A program made the position numbers and the translations under genes. The notes beneath the pieces were generated by a model that was given only the letters and a program-made list of their open reading frames with translations, was not told the DNA's origin and did no database searches. 64,000 nucleotides of DNA from Methylobacterium sp. CB376. GTDB taxonomy: Bacteria; Pseudomonadota; Alphaproteobacteria; Rhizobiales; Beijerinckiaceae. Positions within the stretch are counted from its first letter, which is position 1, and each line of letters starts with the position of its first letter. Shown piece after piece: positions 9,304 through 18,486 of the stretch. The stretch is from contig NZ_CP121648.1 of the NCBI RefSeq assembly GCF_029714205.1, positions 6,983,501 through 7,047,500 on the forward strand. Direction: 5' to 3'.

Positions 9304-11294
9304 CAGAAGGCCTGCCCGATGCTGATGTACAGGGCGACGGGCGGCTGCTTGAGCGCCTTGTCGGGGTTCAGGGGCGCCGCGAGGTCGACGCGGATCGGGC
9401 CGATGCCCGTGTAGTAGCGCAGGCCCAGGCCCGCCGCGTAGCGGATCCGCTCGTCGAAATCCGGCAGGCTCGACGCGAAGGCGGTGCCGGCGTCCAGGAA
9501 CGGCACGAGGCCGATCGTGTCGGTGATCCTGATGCGGGCCTCGAGCGAGCCTTCGAGGAGCGAGCGGCCGCCGATCGGCAGCTGGAACGGACCGATCGGG
9601 CCGACCGTGCGGTAGGCATAGCCGCGGATCGAGCCGCCCCCGCCCGCGAAGAAGCGCAGCGAGGCCGGGATCCGCTCCAGGCTCGCCCCCGTGATGGAGC
9701 CGAAGCCGACCCGCGCCGCCAGGATGGTGCGCGCCTCGTCGTCGAGGGCGAGGTAAGTGGAGCCCTGCGCCTTGGCGAGGAAGATCCCCGGATCCGAGCC
9801 GAGGAAGCCCGGATAGGGGGTCGCCGCGGCGGTGAGGCGGATCCCCCGGGTCGGGTCGAGGAGGTTGTCGGTCGAGTCGTAGGCGACCGAGACCGGCAGG
9901 CCGACGAGGCGGTAATCGACCTTGCCGAGCGCGTCCCGGGACGAGCCGACCTGTCCCTCGATCCCCGCCTGGACCGAGGCCGCGTCGCCGAAGCGGTGGC
10001 GCAGCGCCACCGTGCCGCCGGCCGCGTCCGTGAAGTAGGATTGCTGGACCTCGCGGCCGACGAAGGCGCCCGCCACGAGGTCGTTGCGGGTGCCGAGCAG
10101 GCCCGGCTTGACGAAGGTGGCGGCGAGCCGGCCGCCGAGGCCGTTCGTCTCGATGCCCGCGAGCTTGCGGCGCCGCGCGTAGTAATCCTGCCCGAGCCCC
10201 AGATAGGACAGGTCGGCGTCCAGCCGCAGGCTCTCGCCGCCGCCGAACAGGTTGCGGTGGGCCCAGTAGCCCCGCACGCCCGGCCCGTCGACCGTGGAGT
10301 AGCGCGCCGCGACCCCGAGGAGGTTCGGGGCCCGCTCGCTCACCTCGACGAAGACCGGGAGCCGGCCCTCCGCGTCGAGGCCGTCGGCCTCGCGCACCCG
10401 CACGCCGCCGAGCGCCTCCAGGCGGGTCACCGAGCGGCGGATCCCGGCGATCGCCTCGGGGGAGTAGGGATCGCCCGGCTCGGCGTAGATGAAGGAGCGC
10501 ACCACCGCCGGGTCGAGGCCGGCCGCGCCCCGCACCGTCACCGGGCCGAGCCGCGCCGCCGGCCCGGGATCGACCGTCAGCGTCGCGTCGAGCGCCCGGG
10601 CCGCGTGGTCCGCCACCGGATCGAGCCGCACCACCCTGGCGAAGGGGTGGCCCTGCGCGCGCAGGTGATCGACGATCCGGGCCTGCCGGGCGAGGACCGT
10701 GGCCGAGCGGCCGGACTCGTCGGCGCTGCGGGTGAGGCGGTCCGGCAGGTCGAGGGGGAGGCCGGAGGCGTCGCGCACCGTGAGCCGCCGCAGCCGGTAG
10801 AGCGGGCCCTGCGCGATCGCGATCCGCACCGCCACGAGGCGGCGGTCGCGGGCGGCCTCGGCCGCGCGCAGGGCGGCGCGGGCCGCCGCCTCGCCGCCGA
10901 GCACGACGTCCTCGATCCGCACCGTGACGGTGCCCGAGTAATAGCCGTAGCCCCAGAGCACGTCGAGCAGGCGGCCGGCATCGGCCTCGGCGCGGCGCAG
11001 CAGGCCCTCGGCGTCGGGCGGCGGCTCGTCCCGCAGGCGGTGGAGGCTCGAGGCATCCTCCAGGGCGGTGCGCAGGTCGTCGTCCTCGACGCCCTGGACG
11101 CGCAGGGCGTAGGGCAGGGCGTCGGGCCGGGGGACGGGCGGCGCCTCCTCGCTGCCGAACAGGCCGAAGAGGTCGAAGGCCCGCGCCTCCGGCGCGCCCA
11201 TCAGGCAGGCGACGACGGCGAGCGCTCCGGTGCGGCGCCCCCCGGCGCGGCGCCCGGCCCGGGCGCCGCCTGCGATCCGTCTCCTGTCCGGCAT
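9303..11294 (-). CDS. tamA: Outer membrane translocation module protein TamA (Omp85 family)
   Basis: A 663-residue Omp85/BamA-superfamily protein. After a signal sequence ending near PEARAFD come POTRA-like modules (LPYALRVQGVEDDDLRTALED and PLYRLRRLTVRDASG). A C-terminal beta-barrel follows, with the conserved FFAGGGGSIRGYAYR loop motif and a C-terminal aromatic (IGQAF). I start it at the ATG at 11294 (MPDRRR) because it leads directly into the signal peptide; an ATG at 11339 is possible. It is directly coupled to tamB (TGATG overlap) and divergent from the histone-deacetylase-like gene. Confidence 0.88.
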   Translation of the reverse strand: MPDRRRIAGGARAGRRAGGRRTGALAVVACLMGAPEARAFDLFGLFGSEEAPPVPRPDALPYALRVQGVEDDDLRTALEDASSLHRLRDEPPPDAEGLLRRAEADAGRLLDVLWGYGYYSGTVTVRIEDVVLGGEAAARAALRAAEAARDRRLVAVRIAIAQGPLYRLRRLTVRDASGLPLDLPDRLTRSADESGRSATVLARQARIVDHLRAQGHPFARVVRLDPVADHAARALDATLTVDPGPAARLGPVTVRGAAGLDPAVVRSFIYAEPGDPYSPEAIAGIRRSVTRLEALGGVRVREADGLDAEGRLPVFVEVSERAPNLLGVAARYSTVDGPGVRGYWAHRNLFGGGESLRLDADLSYLGLGQDYYARRRKLAGIETNGLGGRLAATFVKPGLLGTRNDLVAGAFVGREVQQSYFTDAAGGTVALRHRFGDAASVQAGIEGQVGSSRDALGKVDYRLVGLPVSVAYDSTDNLLDPTRGIRLTAAATPYPGFLGSDPGIFLAKAQGSTYLALDDEARTILAARVGFGSITGASLERIPASLRFFAGGGGSIRGYAYRTVGPIGPFQLPIGGRSLLEGSLEARIRITDTIGLVPFLDAGTAFASSLPDFDERIRYAAGLGLRYYTGIGPIRVDLAAPLNPDKALKQPPVALYISIGQAF

Positions 11295-11592
11295 GCTCCG
11301 GCTGCTCGCTGTCCCCGGTTGCCCACAGGTCGGCTCCATGCCGCAAGGGTCGGCGGGGTTCGTGTTCAAACCGTGTCCACGCCGGAGCGCGGCGCGTGCC
11401 ACTTTGAGAGCAAGCGGCGCGATCCCTCAACCCCGGCCGGAGAGCTTGCGGCGTGCGGTCGCGCTTCGCGCCGGGCCGCCGCCGACGATATCGCCCGGGT
11501 GCGGGCGCCGCGACCGTCCCGCCGCGACCGTCCCGCCGCGGCCGGCCGGGCGCGGCCGGTCCGATTGCGGTGGGCGCGGTCGAGGAGGAGCC

Positions 11593-12489
11593 ATGCTGCC
11601 GATCGTGTTCCATCCGGCCTACGAGGCCGAATTGCCGGAGGGCCACCGCTTCCCGATGCGGAAATACGGCCGCCTCGCCGAGATCCTGCGCGCGCGCGGC
11701 CTGGTGCCGAACGGGTTCGTGCGGCCCGAGCCGGCCGGCGCGCCGACCGTCGCGCTGGCGCATGACCGCGCCTACGTCGATCAGGTGCTCACCGCGACGG
11801 TGCCGCGCGCGGTCGAGAAGCGGATCGGCCTGCCGGTCGATGCGGGCGTGGCGCGCCGCTCCCTCGCCTCGGCGGGCGGCACGCTGCTGGCCGGGCGGCT
11901 CGCCCTCGCGGGCGGGCTCGCGGGCAGCACCGCGGGCGGCAGCCATCACGCCAGGCGGGCCGGGGGCGGGGGCTTCTGCGTCCTCAACGACGTGGCGGTG
12001 GCGGCGCTCGCGCTCCTGCGCGAGGGCGCGATCCGGCGGGCCCTCGTCATCGACCTCGACGTGCACCAGGGCGACGGGACCGCCGACTGCCTCGCGGGCG
12101 AGCCGGACCTGTTCACCTTCTCCATGCACGGCGAGCGGAACTACCCGACCGACAAGGTGCCGGGCGACCTCGATGTCGGGCTGCCGGACGGGCTCGACGA
12201 CGCCGGCTACATGGCCGCGCTGGTCCGGCACGTGCCGCGCCTGCTCGACGCGCTGCGGCCCGACCTCGTCTTCTACAACGCGGGCGTCGACCCGCACCGG
12301 GACGACCGGCTCGGGCGGCTCGCGCTCACGGACGAGGGCCTCCTCGCCCGCGACCGCCACGTGGTCGGCGAGACCCGGCGCCGCGGCATCCCCCTGGCGG
12401 CGGTGATCGGCGGCGGCTACGCGACGGAGATCGACGCGCTCGCGGCCCGCCACGCCCTCGTCTTCGAGGCCATGGCCGAGTGGGCCTGA
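11593..12489 (+). CDS. Histone deacetylase-like zinc amidohydrolase
   Basis: A 298-residue protein of the HDAC/acetylpolyamine amidohydrolase superfamily. The active-site elements are visible: the double His in GGSHHA (residues 118-119), the zinc ligands in IDLDVHQGDGT (D156 and H158), and the third ligand Asp in NAGVDPHRDD. GGGY near the C-terminus is the usual glycine-tyrosine loop. The start ATG at 11593 is preceded by a strong GAGGAGGAG ribosome site. In bacteria these enzymes deacetylate acetyl-lysine, acetylpolyamines or small amides; the substrate is not determined. It is divergent from tamAB. Confidence 0.88.
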   Translation: MLPIVFHPAYEAELPEGHRFPMRKYGRLAEILRARGLVPNGFVRPEPAGAPTVALAHDRAYVDQVLTATVPRAVEKRIGLPVDAGVARRSLASAGGTLLAGRLALAGGLAGSTAGGSHHARRAGGGGFCVLNDVAVAALALLREGAIRRALVIDLDVHQGDGTADCLAGEPDLFTFSMHGERNYPTDKVPGDLDVGLPDGLDDAGYMAALVRHVPRLLDALRPDLVFYNAGVDPHRDDRLGRLALTDEGLLARDRHVVGETRRRGIPLAAVIGGGYATEIDALAARHALVFEAMAEWA

Positions 12490-12564
12490 GCGGAACGGCT
12501 GAGCCTGTGCCTCGTTGACAGCGGAGACAGGGCGCTCGCCGCCCGCCAGCCGGAGGGGAAGGCC

Positions 12565-12705
12565 ATGAGCTTGATCGGCCGCATCGTCACCAAGATCCTG
12601 GGCAACGACGATCCGAATGCCCGCCCGGGCGACCGCTACGACACCCGCAACGCCGATTCGAGCACGCTCGTCGGCCGCATCGTCACCAAGATCCTGCGCC
12701 GCTGA
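12565..12705 (+). CDS. 46-residue protein with an internal duplication
   Basis: A short gene with ATG at 12565 preceded by CGGAGGGGAAGG. The protein begins MSLIGRIVTKILGNDD and ends STLVGRIVTKILRR, so the block GRIVTKIL occurs twice, separated by a polar Asp/Arg-rich linker. The DNA of the two blocks is identical over 26 bases (12575-12600 and 12671-12696). Each block could form a short amphipathic helix, so membrane association or self-pairing is possible (inference). I do not recognise the family. It is co-directional with the HDAC-like gene 75 bases upstream. Confidence 0.6.
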   Translation: MSLIGRIVTKILGNDDPNARPGDRYDTRNADSSTLVGRIVTKILRR

Positions 12706-12841
12706 GGCGGCACCCCGAGCGGCGCCCGCGCCCGGGCGCCGCTCGGTCCCGGCCCCGTCATGCGCCATCCGGTTGATGGCTTCGCCATCTTCCATTTCGG
12801 CCATGCGGATGTCGTCCTCGCTCAGGCGCCGCGCAGGCGCG

Positions 12842-12880
12842 TGATCCGGGATCCGCTTCGATCGAGCGGATCCCGGATCA
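12842..12880. terminator. Perfect 16-bp inverted repeat between convergent genes; dispersed element
   Basis: TGATCCGGGATCCGCT (12842-12857) pairs perfectly with 12865-12880 around a 7-base loop; the right arm includes the stop codon of the aminopeptidase gene. Together with the preceding CTCAGGCGCCGCGCAGGCGC it closely resembles the element at 57695-57755, so it appears to be a dispersed palindromic repeat that may serve as a bidirectional terminator. Confidence 0.65.
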
Positions 12881-14236
12881 GGCGTAGCGGCGGCGCAGCA
12901 ACGCGTAGACGAGGCGCGCGGTCTGCACCTCGCCGCCCTCCGGCCGACCGGGCTTGGTGCTCGGGTTCCAGCCGTAGAGGTCGAGGTGAACGTGGGCCTT
13001 CGCGGCGGTTGCGAAGCGGCGCAGGAACAGGGCCGCCGTGACCGCGCCCGCGAAGGGGCCGCCCGAGACGTGGTTGACGTCCGCGACCTTCGAGTCGAGC
13101 AGGCTCGCGTAGGGCGCCCAGAGCGGCAGCCGCCAGACCGGATCGTTCACCGCCCGCCCGATCTCGGCCATCTCGGCGGCCAGCCCGTCATCCTCCGTGA
13201 ACAGGGCCGGCAGGTCCGGGCCGAGGGCCACGCGGGCCGCGCCCGTCAGGGTCGCGAAATCGACGAGGAGGTCCGGGCTCTCCTCGTCCGCGAGCGCGAG
13301 CGCGTCGGCGAGGATCAGGCGGCCCTCCGCGTCGGTGTTGCCGATCTCCACGGTGAGGCCGCGGCGGCTGCGCAGGACGTCGCCCGGCCGGAAGGCGCTC
13401 CCCGAGATCGCGTTCTCGACGGCCGGCACCAGGACGCGCAGGCGCAGGCGCAGGCCCGCCCCCATCGCCATCTCGGCGGCGGCCAGCGCGGCGGCGGCCC
13501 CCGCCATGTCCTTCTTCATCAGCAGCATGGCGGCCGAGGGCTTGATGTCGAGACCGCCCGTGTCGAAGGCGACGCCCTTGCCGACCAGGGTGACCTTCGG
13601 GGCCCCCGGATCGCCCCAGGTCAGGTCGATGAGGCGGGGCGCCCGGTCCGAGGCGCGCCCGACCGCGGCGATCATCGGGAAATCCCGCTCCAGGGCCTCG
13701 CCCGACACGACCGTGCAGGCCGCCCCGGCGCGCGCGGCGAGGCCGCGCGCCGCGGCCTCGATCTCGGCCGGGCCGAGGTCGTTGGCGGGCGTGTTGACGA
13801 GGTCGCGCCCCGCCGCGACCGCAGCGGCGATGCGTTCGACCTCGGCCGCGTCGACGCCCTCGGGCGTGGCGAGCACCGCCGCCGGCGCCGGCCGGTCGCG
13901 GTAGCGGGCGAAGCGATAGGCGGCGAGCCGCCAGGCCAGGGCGGCGAGGAGCGGGTCCGGCGGGGCCGCCGCGAAGCGGTAATCGCCCTCCGGCAGCGCG
14001 TCGGCGAGCTTGCCCGGCGCGAAGGGATCCCCCTTCGGGTCGATGCCGAGGACGACGCCCGCGAGGCTCCCGTCCGCCCCGGGGAGCACGCAGTGGCTCC
14101 CGGGCTTGGCCGAGAAGCCGGTTGCCCGGGCGTAGGCGGCGGCCGCGGCCGGGAGGGTCTCGGCGAGGGCGGGCCATCCCTCCGCCGTGACGCACCAGAT
14201 CGGACGGGCGGCGGAGGCGTCGGGGGATGAGGTCAC
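12878..14236 (-). CDS. Leucyl aminopeptidase family protein (peptidase M17)
   Basis: A 452-residue cytosolic metallo-aminopeptidase. The two M17 signatures are intact: LVGKGVAFDTGGLDIKPSA (K220, D225, with the metal-binding KKDMAGAA at 241-247) and NTDAEGRLILADAL (300-313), which carries the Asp/Glu metal ligands and catalytic Arg. It is somewhat shorter than classical PepA (about 500 residues), as in the alphaproteobacterial PepB-like group. It removes N-terminal residues from peptides using two divalent metal ions. The frame ends inside the palindrome at 12842-12880. Confidence 0.88.
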   Translation of the reverse strand: MTSSPDASAARPIWCVTAEGWPALAETLPAAAAAYARATGFSAKPGSHCVLPGADGSLAGVVLGIDPKGDPFAPGKLADALPEGDYRFAAAPPDPLLAALAWRLAAYRFARYRDRPAPAAVLATPEGVDAAEVERIAAAVAAGRDLVNTPANDLGPAEIEAAARGLAARAGAACTVVSGEALERDFPMIAAVGRASDRAPRLIDLTWGDPGAPKVTLVGKGVAFDTGGLDIKPSAAMLLMKKDMAGAAAALAAAEMAMGAGLRLRLRVLVPAVENAISGSAFRPGDVLRSRRGLTVEIGNTDAEGRLILADALALADEESPDLLVDFATLTGAARVALGPDLPALFTEDDGLAAEMAEIGRAVNDPVWRLPLWAPYASLLDSKVADVNHVSGGPFAGAVTAALFLRRFATAAKAHVHLDLYGWNPSTKPGRPEGGEVQTARLVYALLRRRYA

Positions 14237-14703
14237 GGGCGGGTCCCGGGTTCGAGAGGAGGTGCACCGCTGCCTAGCGCAGCCGACCGGGCCTTGTCAC
14301 ACCGGCCGCGCGGCGCGCGGCGCCACCGCATCCGCCGTGCCGCGCCGGGCCCGACGCTGCGGCCGGTCGACGATCCCGCTTCCGGTGCCTTCGGGGCGGG
14401 CTGTGCGGCCGCGCAACCCCGCTGAGGTCCATCGCCCCGTCGGGCTGCGCATCGACCGCGCGCTCCCTGGTCCCGGGCGGGCGGTTGACGCAGGGTCCCG
14501 CGAGCACAGGGCCTCGCTCCCGGCGGCGCGGCTCCCCGCTCATCGGCGACCGACACGGGACGACAATCCCCGAACGGCGCCCGCAACGGATGATTTCTCA
14601 ACGATATCAATGCCGCCTCGTTAACCCCCGGTTAGGGTTAACACCCTATTCCGGGCAGCGAGGCGGCGCGTTGGGCCGCCCGAGCCCGCCTGAGGAGAGC
14701 CGG
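14237..14703. other. Intergenic region with an inverted repeat before tadD-like gene
   Basis: No gene is supported here; the overlapping open frames look like high-GC artefacts. A perfect inverted repeat, GTTAACCC-N7-GGGTTAAC (14620-14642), lies about 60 bases before the TPR gene in a locally AT-richer patch and could be an operator or promoter element. Confidence 0.4.
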
Positions 14704-15504
14704 ATGCGGTCCCCCGTCGACGTGTCGCGTTCCGCCCTGGTGCGCCTTCTCGCGGCCGGCACGATGGCGCTGCTCGTGTCCGGGTGCCTGTCGCGCTCGC
14801 CGACGACGACCGGCTCGATCGATGTCGGCACCGGCGCCGGCAATGCTCGGCGCGACCTCGACCGGCTCGCCGCGCGCTACACCCGCGATCCGGCCGATGT
14901 CGGCACCGCCATCGCGTATGCGGGGGCGCTGCGCGCCAGCGAGCAGACCGCGCAGGCCGTCGCGGTGCTGCAGCAGACGGCCCTGCGCAACCCCAAGAAC
15001 CCGGCGGTGCTCGCGGCCTACGGCAAGACCCTGGCGGAGGCCGGGCGGTTCGGCGAGGCGGCGGAAGTCCTCCAGAACGCCCACTCGCCGGCCAATCCGG
15101 ACTGGCGCGTGCTCTCGGCCCAGGGCGCCGTCGCCGACCAGATGGGCGACCACGCCCAGGCCCAGCGCTACTACGAGACCGCCCTCAAGATCGTCCCGGG
15201 CGAGCCGAGCGTGCTGTCCAATCTCGGCCTCTCCTACGCGCTGGCCAAGCGCCTGCCCGAGGCCGAGCGGGTGCTGCGGCAGGCCGCCGCCGATCCGCGC
15301 GCCGACGCGCGGGTGCGTCAGAACCTCGCCCTGGTGCTCGGGCTCGAGGGGCGCTCGGCCGAGGCGGAGGAACTGATGCGCCGCGACCTCGGCGGCGCGG
15401 AGGCGGCCCAGAACGCCGCGGCGCTCCGGGCCTTCGTGGCGCAGCCGAACGGCTGGCAGGCGATCCGCTCGGCGGATGCCCGCAAGCGCAAGCCCGCGGG
15501 CTGA
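14704..15504 (+). CDS. TPR lipoprotein, TadD-like
   Basis: A 266-residue protein with a lipoprotein signal (LLAAGTMALLVSGCLS; predicted lipidated Cys near residue 26). About four tetratricopeptide units follow (PADVGTAIAYAGALRASEQT, NPAVLAAYGKTLAEAGRFGE, PDWRVLSAQGAVADQMGDHA, EPSVLSNLGLSYALAKRLPE). This architecture matches TadD, the outer-membrane-associated lipoprotein of Tad/Flp pili that helps assemble the secretin. The ATG at 14704 follows a GAGGAGAG ribosome site. The other tad genes are about 10 kb away, so the pilus link is by family and not by operon. Confidence 0.75.
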   Translation: MRSPVDVSRSALVRLLAAGTMALLVSGCLSRSPTTTGSIDVGTGAGNARRDLDRLAARYTRDPADVGTAIAYAGALRASEQTAQAVAVLQQTALRNPKNPAVLAAYGKTLAEAGRFGEAAEVLQNAHSPANPDWRVLSAQGAVADQMGDHAQAQRYYETALKIVPGEPSVLSNLGLSYALAKRLPEAERVLRQAAADPRADARVRQNLALVLGLEGRSAEAEELMRRDLGGAEAAQNAAALRAFVAQPNGWQAIRSADARKRKPAG

Positions 15505-15543
15505 GCGCCGCTCAAGGGCGGGCTCCGCTCAGCGCGGGCGGCG
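15500..15543. terminator. Inverted repeat between convergent tadD-like and dxs genes
   Basis: GCTGAGCG (15500-15507) pairs with CGCTCAGC (15536-15543); it spans the stop codons of both convergent genes. A plausible shared terminator without a T run. Confidence 0.45.
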
Positions 15544-17526
15544 GGAGACGCTCACCACGTTCGAGTCGCGCGCGGGCCGCTTGGCGGCCCGCGGCTCGTC
15601 CGGGAGCGCGTGCTCGACGGCTCGGACGATGGCGGGGGCGTCGAGGCCGGCCTGGGCGTACATGCGCTCGGGCGTGTCGTGGTCCTGGTAGCTGTCCGGC
15701 AGGGTCAGCGTGCGCACCCGCACCGTCCCGGCATCCAGCGCCCCGCGCCCCGCGAGCAGGTGCAGCACCATCGCGCCGAAGCCCCCGGTCGAGCCCTCCT
15801 CCACCGTCACCAGCACCTCGTGGCTGCCCGCAAGATCCAGCAGCAGCCCCTCGTCCAGCGGCTTGGCAAAGCGCGCATCCGCCACCGTCACCCCGATCCC
15901 GCGCTCCTCCAGCTGCTCGGCCGCCTTCAGCGCCTCCGCCAGGCGCGTCCCCAGGCTCACCAGCGCCACCCGCGCCCCCTCCGGGCGCCGGATCACCCGG
16001 CCGCGGCCCAGCGCCAGAACCTCGCCCTTCTCGGGCAGGTCCACCCCCACCCCCTCGCCCCGCGGGTAGCGGAAGGCGATCGGGCCGGCATCGTGCGCGT
16101 GGGCGGTCGCCACCATGTGCACCAGCTCCGCCTCGTCGGCGGCCGCCATCACCACCATGTTGGGCAGGCAGCACAGGTAGGCCAGGTCGAAGGCCCCCGC
16201 ATGCGTCGCCCCGTCCGCCCCGACCAGGCCGGCCCGGTCGAGCGCGAAGCGCACCGGCAGGTTCTGCAGCGCCACGTCGTGCACGACCTGGTCGTAGGCC
16301 CGCTGCAGGAAGGTCGAGTAGATCGCGCAGAACGGCCGGTAGCCCTCCGCCGCCAGCCCGGCCGCGAAGGTCACGGCGTGCTGCTCGGCGATGCCGACGT
16401 CGAAGGTGCGCCCCGGATGGGCCTTGGCGAACAGGTCGACCCCGGTGCCGGAGGGCATCGCGGCGGTGATCGCCACCACCTTGTCGTCGGCGTCCGCCGC
16501 CTTGACCAGGCTCTCGCCGAACACCCGGGTGTAGGTCGGGGCGTTGGCCTTGGCCTTGACCTGCTGGCCGGAGACGACGTCGAACTTGACCACGGCGTGG
16601 CCGCGGTCGGCGGCGGCCTCGGCGGGGGCGTAGCCCTTGCCCTTCTGGGTGACGACGTGGACCAGGACCGGCCCCTCGGGCGCGTCGCGGACGTTCTTGA
16701 GGATGGGCAGCAGGTGGTCGAGGTTGTGGCCGTCGATCGGGCCGACGTAGTGGAAGCCGAGCTCCTCGAACATGGTGCCGCCGCCCGCCAGGATGCCGCG
16801 GGCGTATTCCTCGGCGCGCACGGCGGTGTCGTAGAGGGCCTTGGGCAGCAGGCGGCCGAACTGGCGGGCGGTGTCGCGCAGGGAGCGGTAGGTGTCGCCG
16901 GAGACCAGGCGGGCGAGGTAGGCCGACATGGCGCCGACCGGGGGCGCGATGGACATGTCGTTGTCGTTGAGGATGACGACGAGGCGGGAGCGCAGGGCGC
17001 CGGCGTTGTTCATGGCCTCGTAGGCCATGCCGGCGGAGATGGATCCGTCGCCGATGACCGCCACGACGTTGCGGCGCTCGGGGGTCTCGCCGCGGGCGCG
17101 GGCGGCGGCCTCGGCGAGGTCGCGGGCGACGGCCATGCCGAGGCCGGCGGAGATGGAGGTGGAGGAGTGGGCGGCGCCGAAGGGATCGTAGGGGCTCTCG
17201 GCGCGCTTGGTGAAGCCGGAGAGGCCGCCGCCCTGGCGCAGGGTGCGGATGCGGTCGCGCCGGCCGGTGAGGATCTTGTGCGGGTAGGCCTGGTGGCCGA
17301 CGTCCCAGATCAGGCGGTCGTCGGGAGTGTGGAAGACGTAGTGCAGGGCGACCGTGAGTTCGACCACGCCCAGCCCCGCGCCGAGATGGCCGCCGGTGAC
17401 CGAGACCGCGTCGATGGTCTCGGCGCGCAGTTCCGCGGCGAGCTGCGCCAGGTCGCTCTCCGGCAGGGCGCGAAGCTCCGACGGATCACGGACGCGATCG
17501 AGGAGGGGAAGGCTGAGCGGTGACAC
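15529..17526 (-). CDS. dxs: 1-deoxy-D-xylulose-5-phosphate synthase
   Basis: A 665-residue thiamine-diphosphate enzyme that condenses pyruvate and glyceraldehyde 3-phosphate to DXP, the first step of the MEP isoprenoid pathway. GGHLGAGLG (residues 45-53) contains the catalytic His; the ThDP/Mg motif is [18 protein letters not shown] (159-176); [15 protein letters not shown] and the C-terminal transketolase domain ([13 protein letters not shown]) are also present. Length is normal for Dxs. It lies downstream of xseB on the same strand, a common arrangement. A long C-terminal tail rich in Arg ends the protein. Confidence 0.96.
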   Translation of the reverse strand: MSPLSLPLLDRVRDPSELRALPESDLAQLAAELRAETIDAVSVTGGHLGAGLGVVELTVALHYVFHTPDDRLIWDVGHQAYPHKILTGRRDRIRTLRQGGGLSGFTKRAESPYDPFGAAHSSTSISAGLGMAVARDLAEAAARARGETPERRNVVAVIGDGSISAGMAYEAMNNAGALRSRLVVILNDNDMSIAPPVGAMSAYLARLVSGDTYRSLRDTARQFGRLLPKALYDTAVRAEEYARGILAGGGTMFEELGFHYVGPIDGHNLDHLLPILKNVRDAPEGPVLVHVVTQKGKGYAPAEAAADRGHAVVKFDVVSGQQVKAKANAPTYTRVFGESLVKAADADDKVVAITAAMPSGTGVDLFAKAHPGRTFDVGIAEQHAVTFAAGLAAEGYRPFCAIYSTFLQRAYDQVVHDVALQNLPVRFALDRAGLVGADGATHAGAFDLAYLCCLPNMVVMAAADEAELVHMVATAHAHDAGPIAFRYPRGEGVGVDLPEKGEVLALGRGRVIRRPEGARVALVSLGTRLAEALKAAEQLEERGIGVTVADARFAKPLDEGLLLDLAGSHEVLVTVEEGSTGGFGAMVLHLLAGRGALDAGTVRVRTLTLPDSYQDHDTPERMYAQAGLDAPAIVRAVEHALPDEPRAAKRPARDSNVVSVSRRPR

Positions 17527-17619
17527 CGAACGATCCTCATGTCCGGAAGGGGGGCGCGGCGCCAGGGCGCGCGACGGCCGCCGACGGGCGGGGGCGGGCG
17601 GCGCCGCGGGAGGGCTGCG

Positions 17620-17904
17620 TCAGGCGACATCGAGCGGCGCCGTGCCGACGGGGCTGCCATCCGCCCCGAGGGTGATGCGCTGGATGCGCGCCTCGGCGCG
17701 CTGCAGGAGCTGCTCGCAATGCCGCTTCAGCGCCTCGCCGCGCTCGTAGATCGCGACGGATTCGTCGAGCGGGACGTTGCCCTGCTCCAGGCGCTGCACG
17801 ATGCCCTCAAGCTCTTCGAGGGCTTTCTCGAAAGGCAGATCGCCCGTCACGGCCGGGCCGGACGGGGGAACGGCCGATGCGGCATCGGACCGGACTGCGG
17901 TCAT
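17620..17904 (-). CDS. xseB: Exodeoxyribonuclease VII small subunit
   Basis: A 94-residue protein matching XseB: the core [20 protein letters not shown], then [32 protein letters not shown], is a helical hairpin. It binds the large subunit XseA to form exonuclease VII, which degrades single-stranded DNA. The frame is open further upstream, but the ATG at 17904 has a GGAGAG/AGG ribosome site and gives the normal length. It lies 93 bases upstream of dxs on the same strand, probably one operon. Confidence 0.9.
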   Translation of the reverse strand: MTAVRSDAASAVPPSGPAVTGDLPFEKALEELEGIVQRLEQGNVPLDESVAIYERGEALKRHCEQLLQRAEARIQRITLGADGSPVGTAPLDVA

Positions 17905-18191
17905 CCTGAAAAGCTCTCCTTCGAGCGGAGGTTTATGACCGCCTGCCTGTCTCAAAACAACCCTTCGGCCGATCTGGCCCGGGGACACCGGACCAAACTC
18001 CGAGAGGGGCAGCCTTTGCGCCACACCGGTTCGGCGGCGCGGTGCGGCGCCGGCCGCGCGCCTCGGCCGCCCGGATCGGGCCCTCGCGCGAGGGTTCGGA
18101 CCGCGCCGGACCCGGCGGGTGCGGTGGCGCACCGCGCCGGGCCGGTCGCGGATGTCGTCTCCCGTGATCCTCTCAACCGGCGGAGGCATCC

Positions 18192-18476
18192 ATGGGCGTC
18201 GCGACCCTCGACAGCGGAATCCGGTCCCACCCCCCGACCGCGCGCGCCATCCCGCACCGCCTCCCTTCCGGCGCGGCGCCCCGGGGCCTGCGCGGTCGGC
18301 TCGCCGCCCTCGCGGTGCTGGTCGCCGTCGCCGGCGGGGCCGGCCCGCTGGTGATGCAGGTCGGCCCGGCCGCCGCGGCGATGAACCGTGAGGCCGCCGC
18401 CCGGATCGGCCTCCTGACGGAGGCGATGTTCTGCACGGCGACCGCCGCGGGCAGCGCCGCCTTCTGCGGCCACTGA
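18192..18476 (+). CDS. Small hypothetical protein with a hydrophobic segment
   Basis: A possible 94-residue protein starting at the ATG at 18192, preceded by GGAGG at correct spacing. After a polar, Arg-rich N-terminus it has a hydrophobic stretch ([19 protein letters not shown]), an AAAA site resembling a signal-peptidase cleavage region, and a short tail with two Cys. It could be a small exported or membrane protein. No family is recognised and no partner gene is evident, so it may also be a chance frame in GC-rich DNA. Confidence 0.45.
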   Translation: MGVATLDSGIRSHPPTARAIPHRLPSGAAPRGLRGRLAALAVLVAVAGGAGPLVMQVGPAAAAMNREAAARIGLLTEAMFCTATAAGSAAFCGH

Positions 18477-18486
18477 CGGCCGGGCC

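Noticed and set aside
5050..9414. A 1454-codon open frame antisense to tamB
   Set aside because: Composition is Arg/Ala/Gly/Pro-rich without domains; it mirrors the tamB codons.
4972..12804. A 2610-codon open frame on the minus strand running through tamB, tamA and beyond
   Set aside because: Only its part from 9303 to about 6382 is real (tamB). The rest is Arg/Pro/Gly-rich sequence antisense or out of frame to tamA and the HDAC-like gene, typical of high GC.
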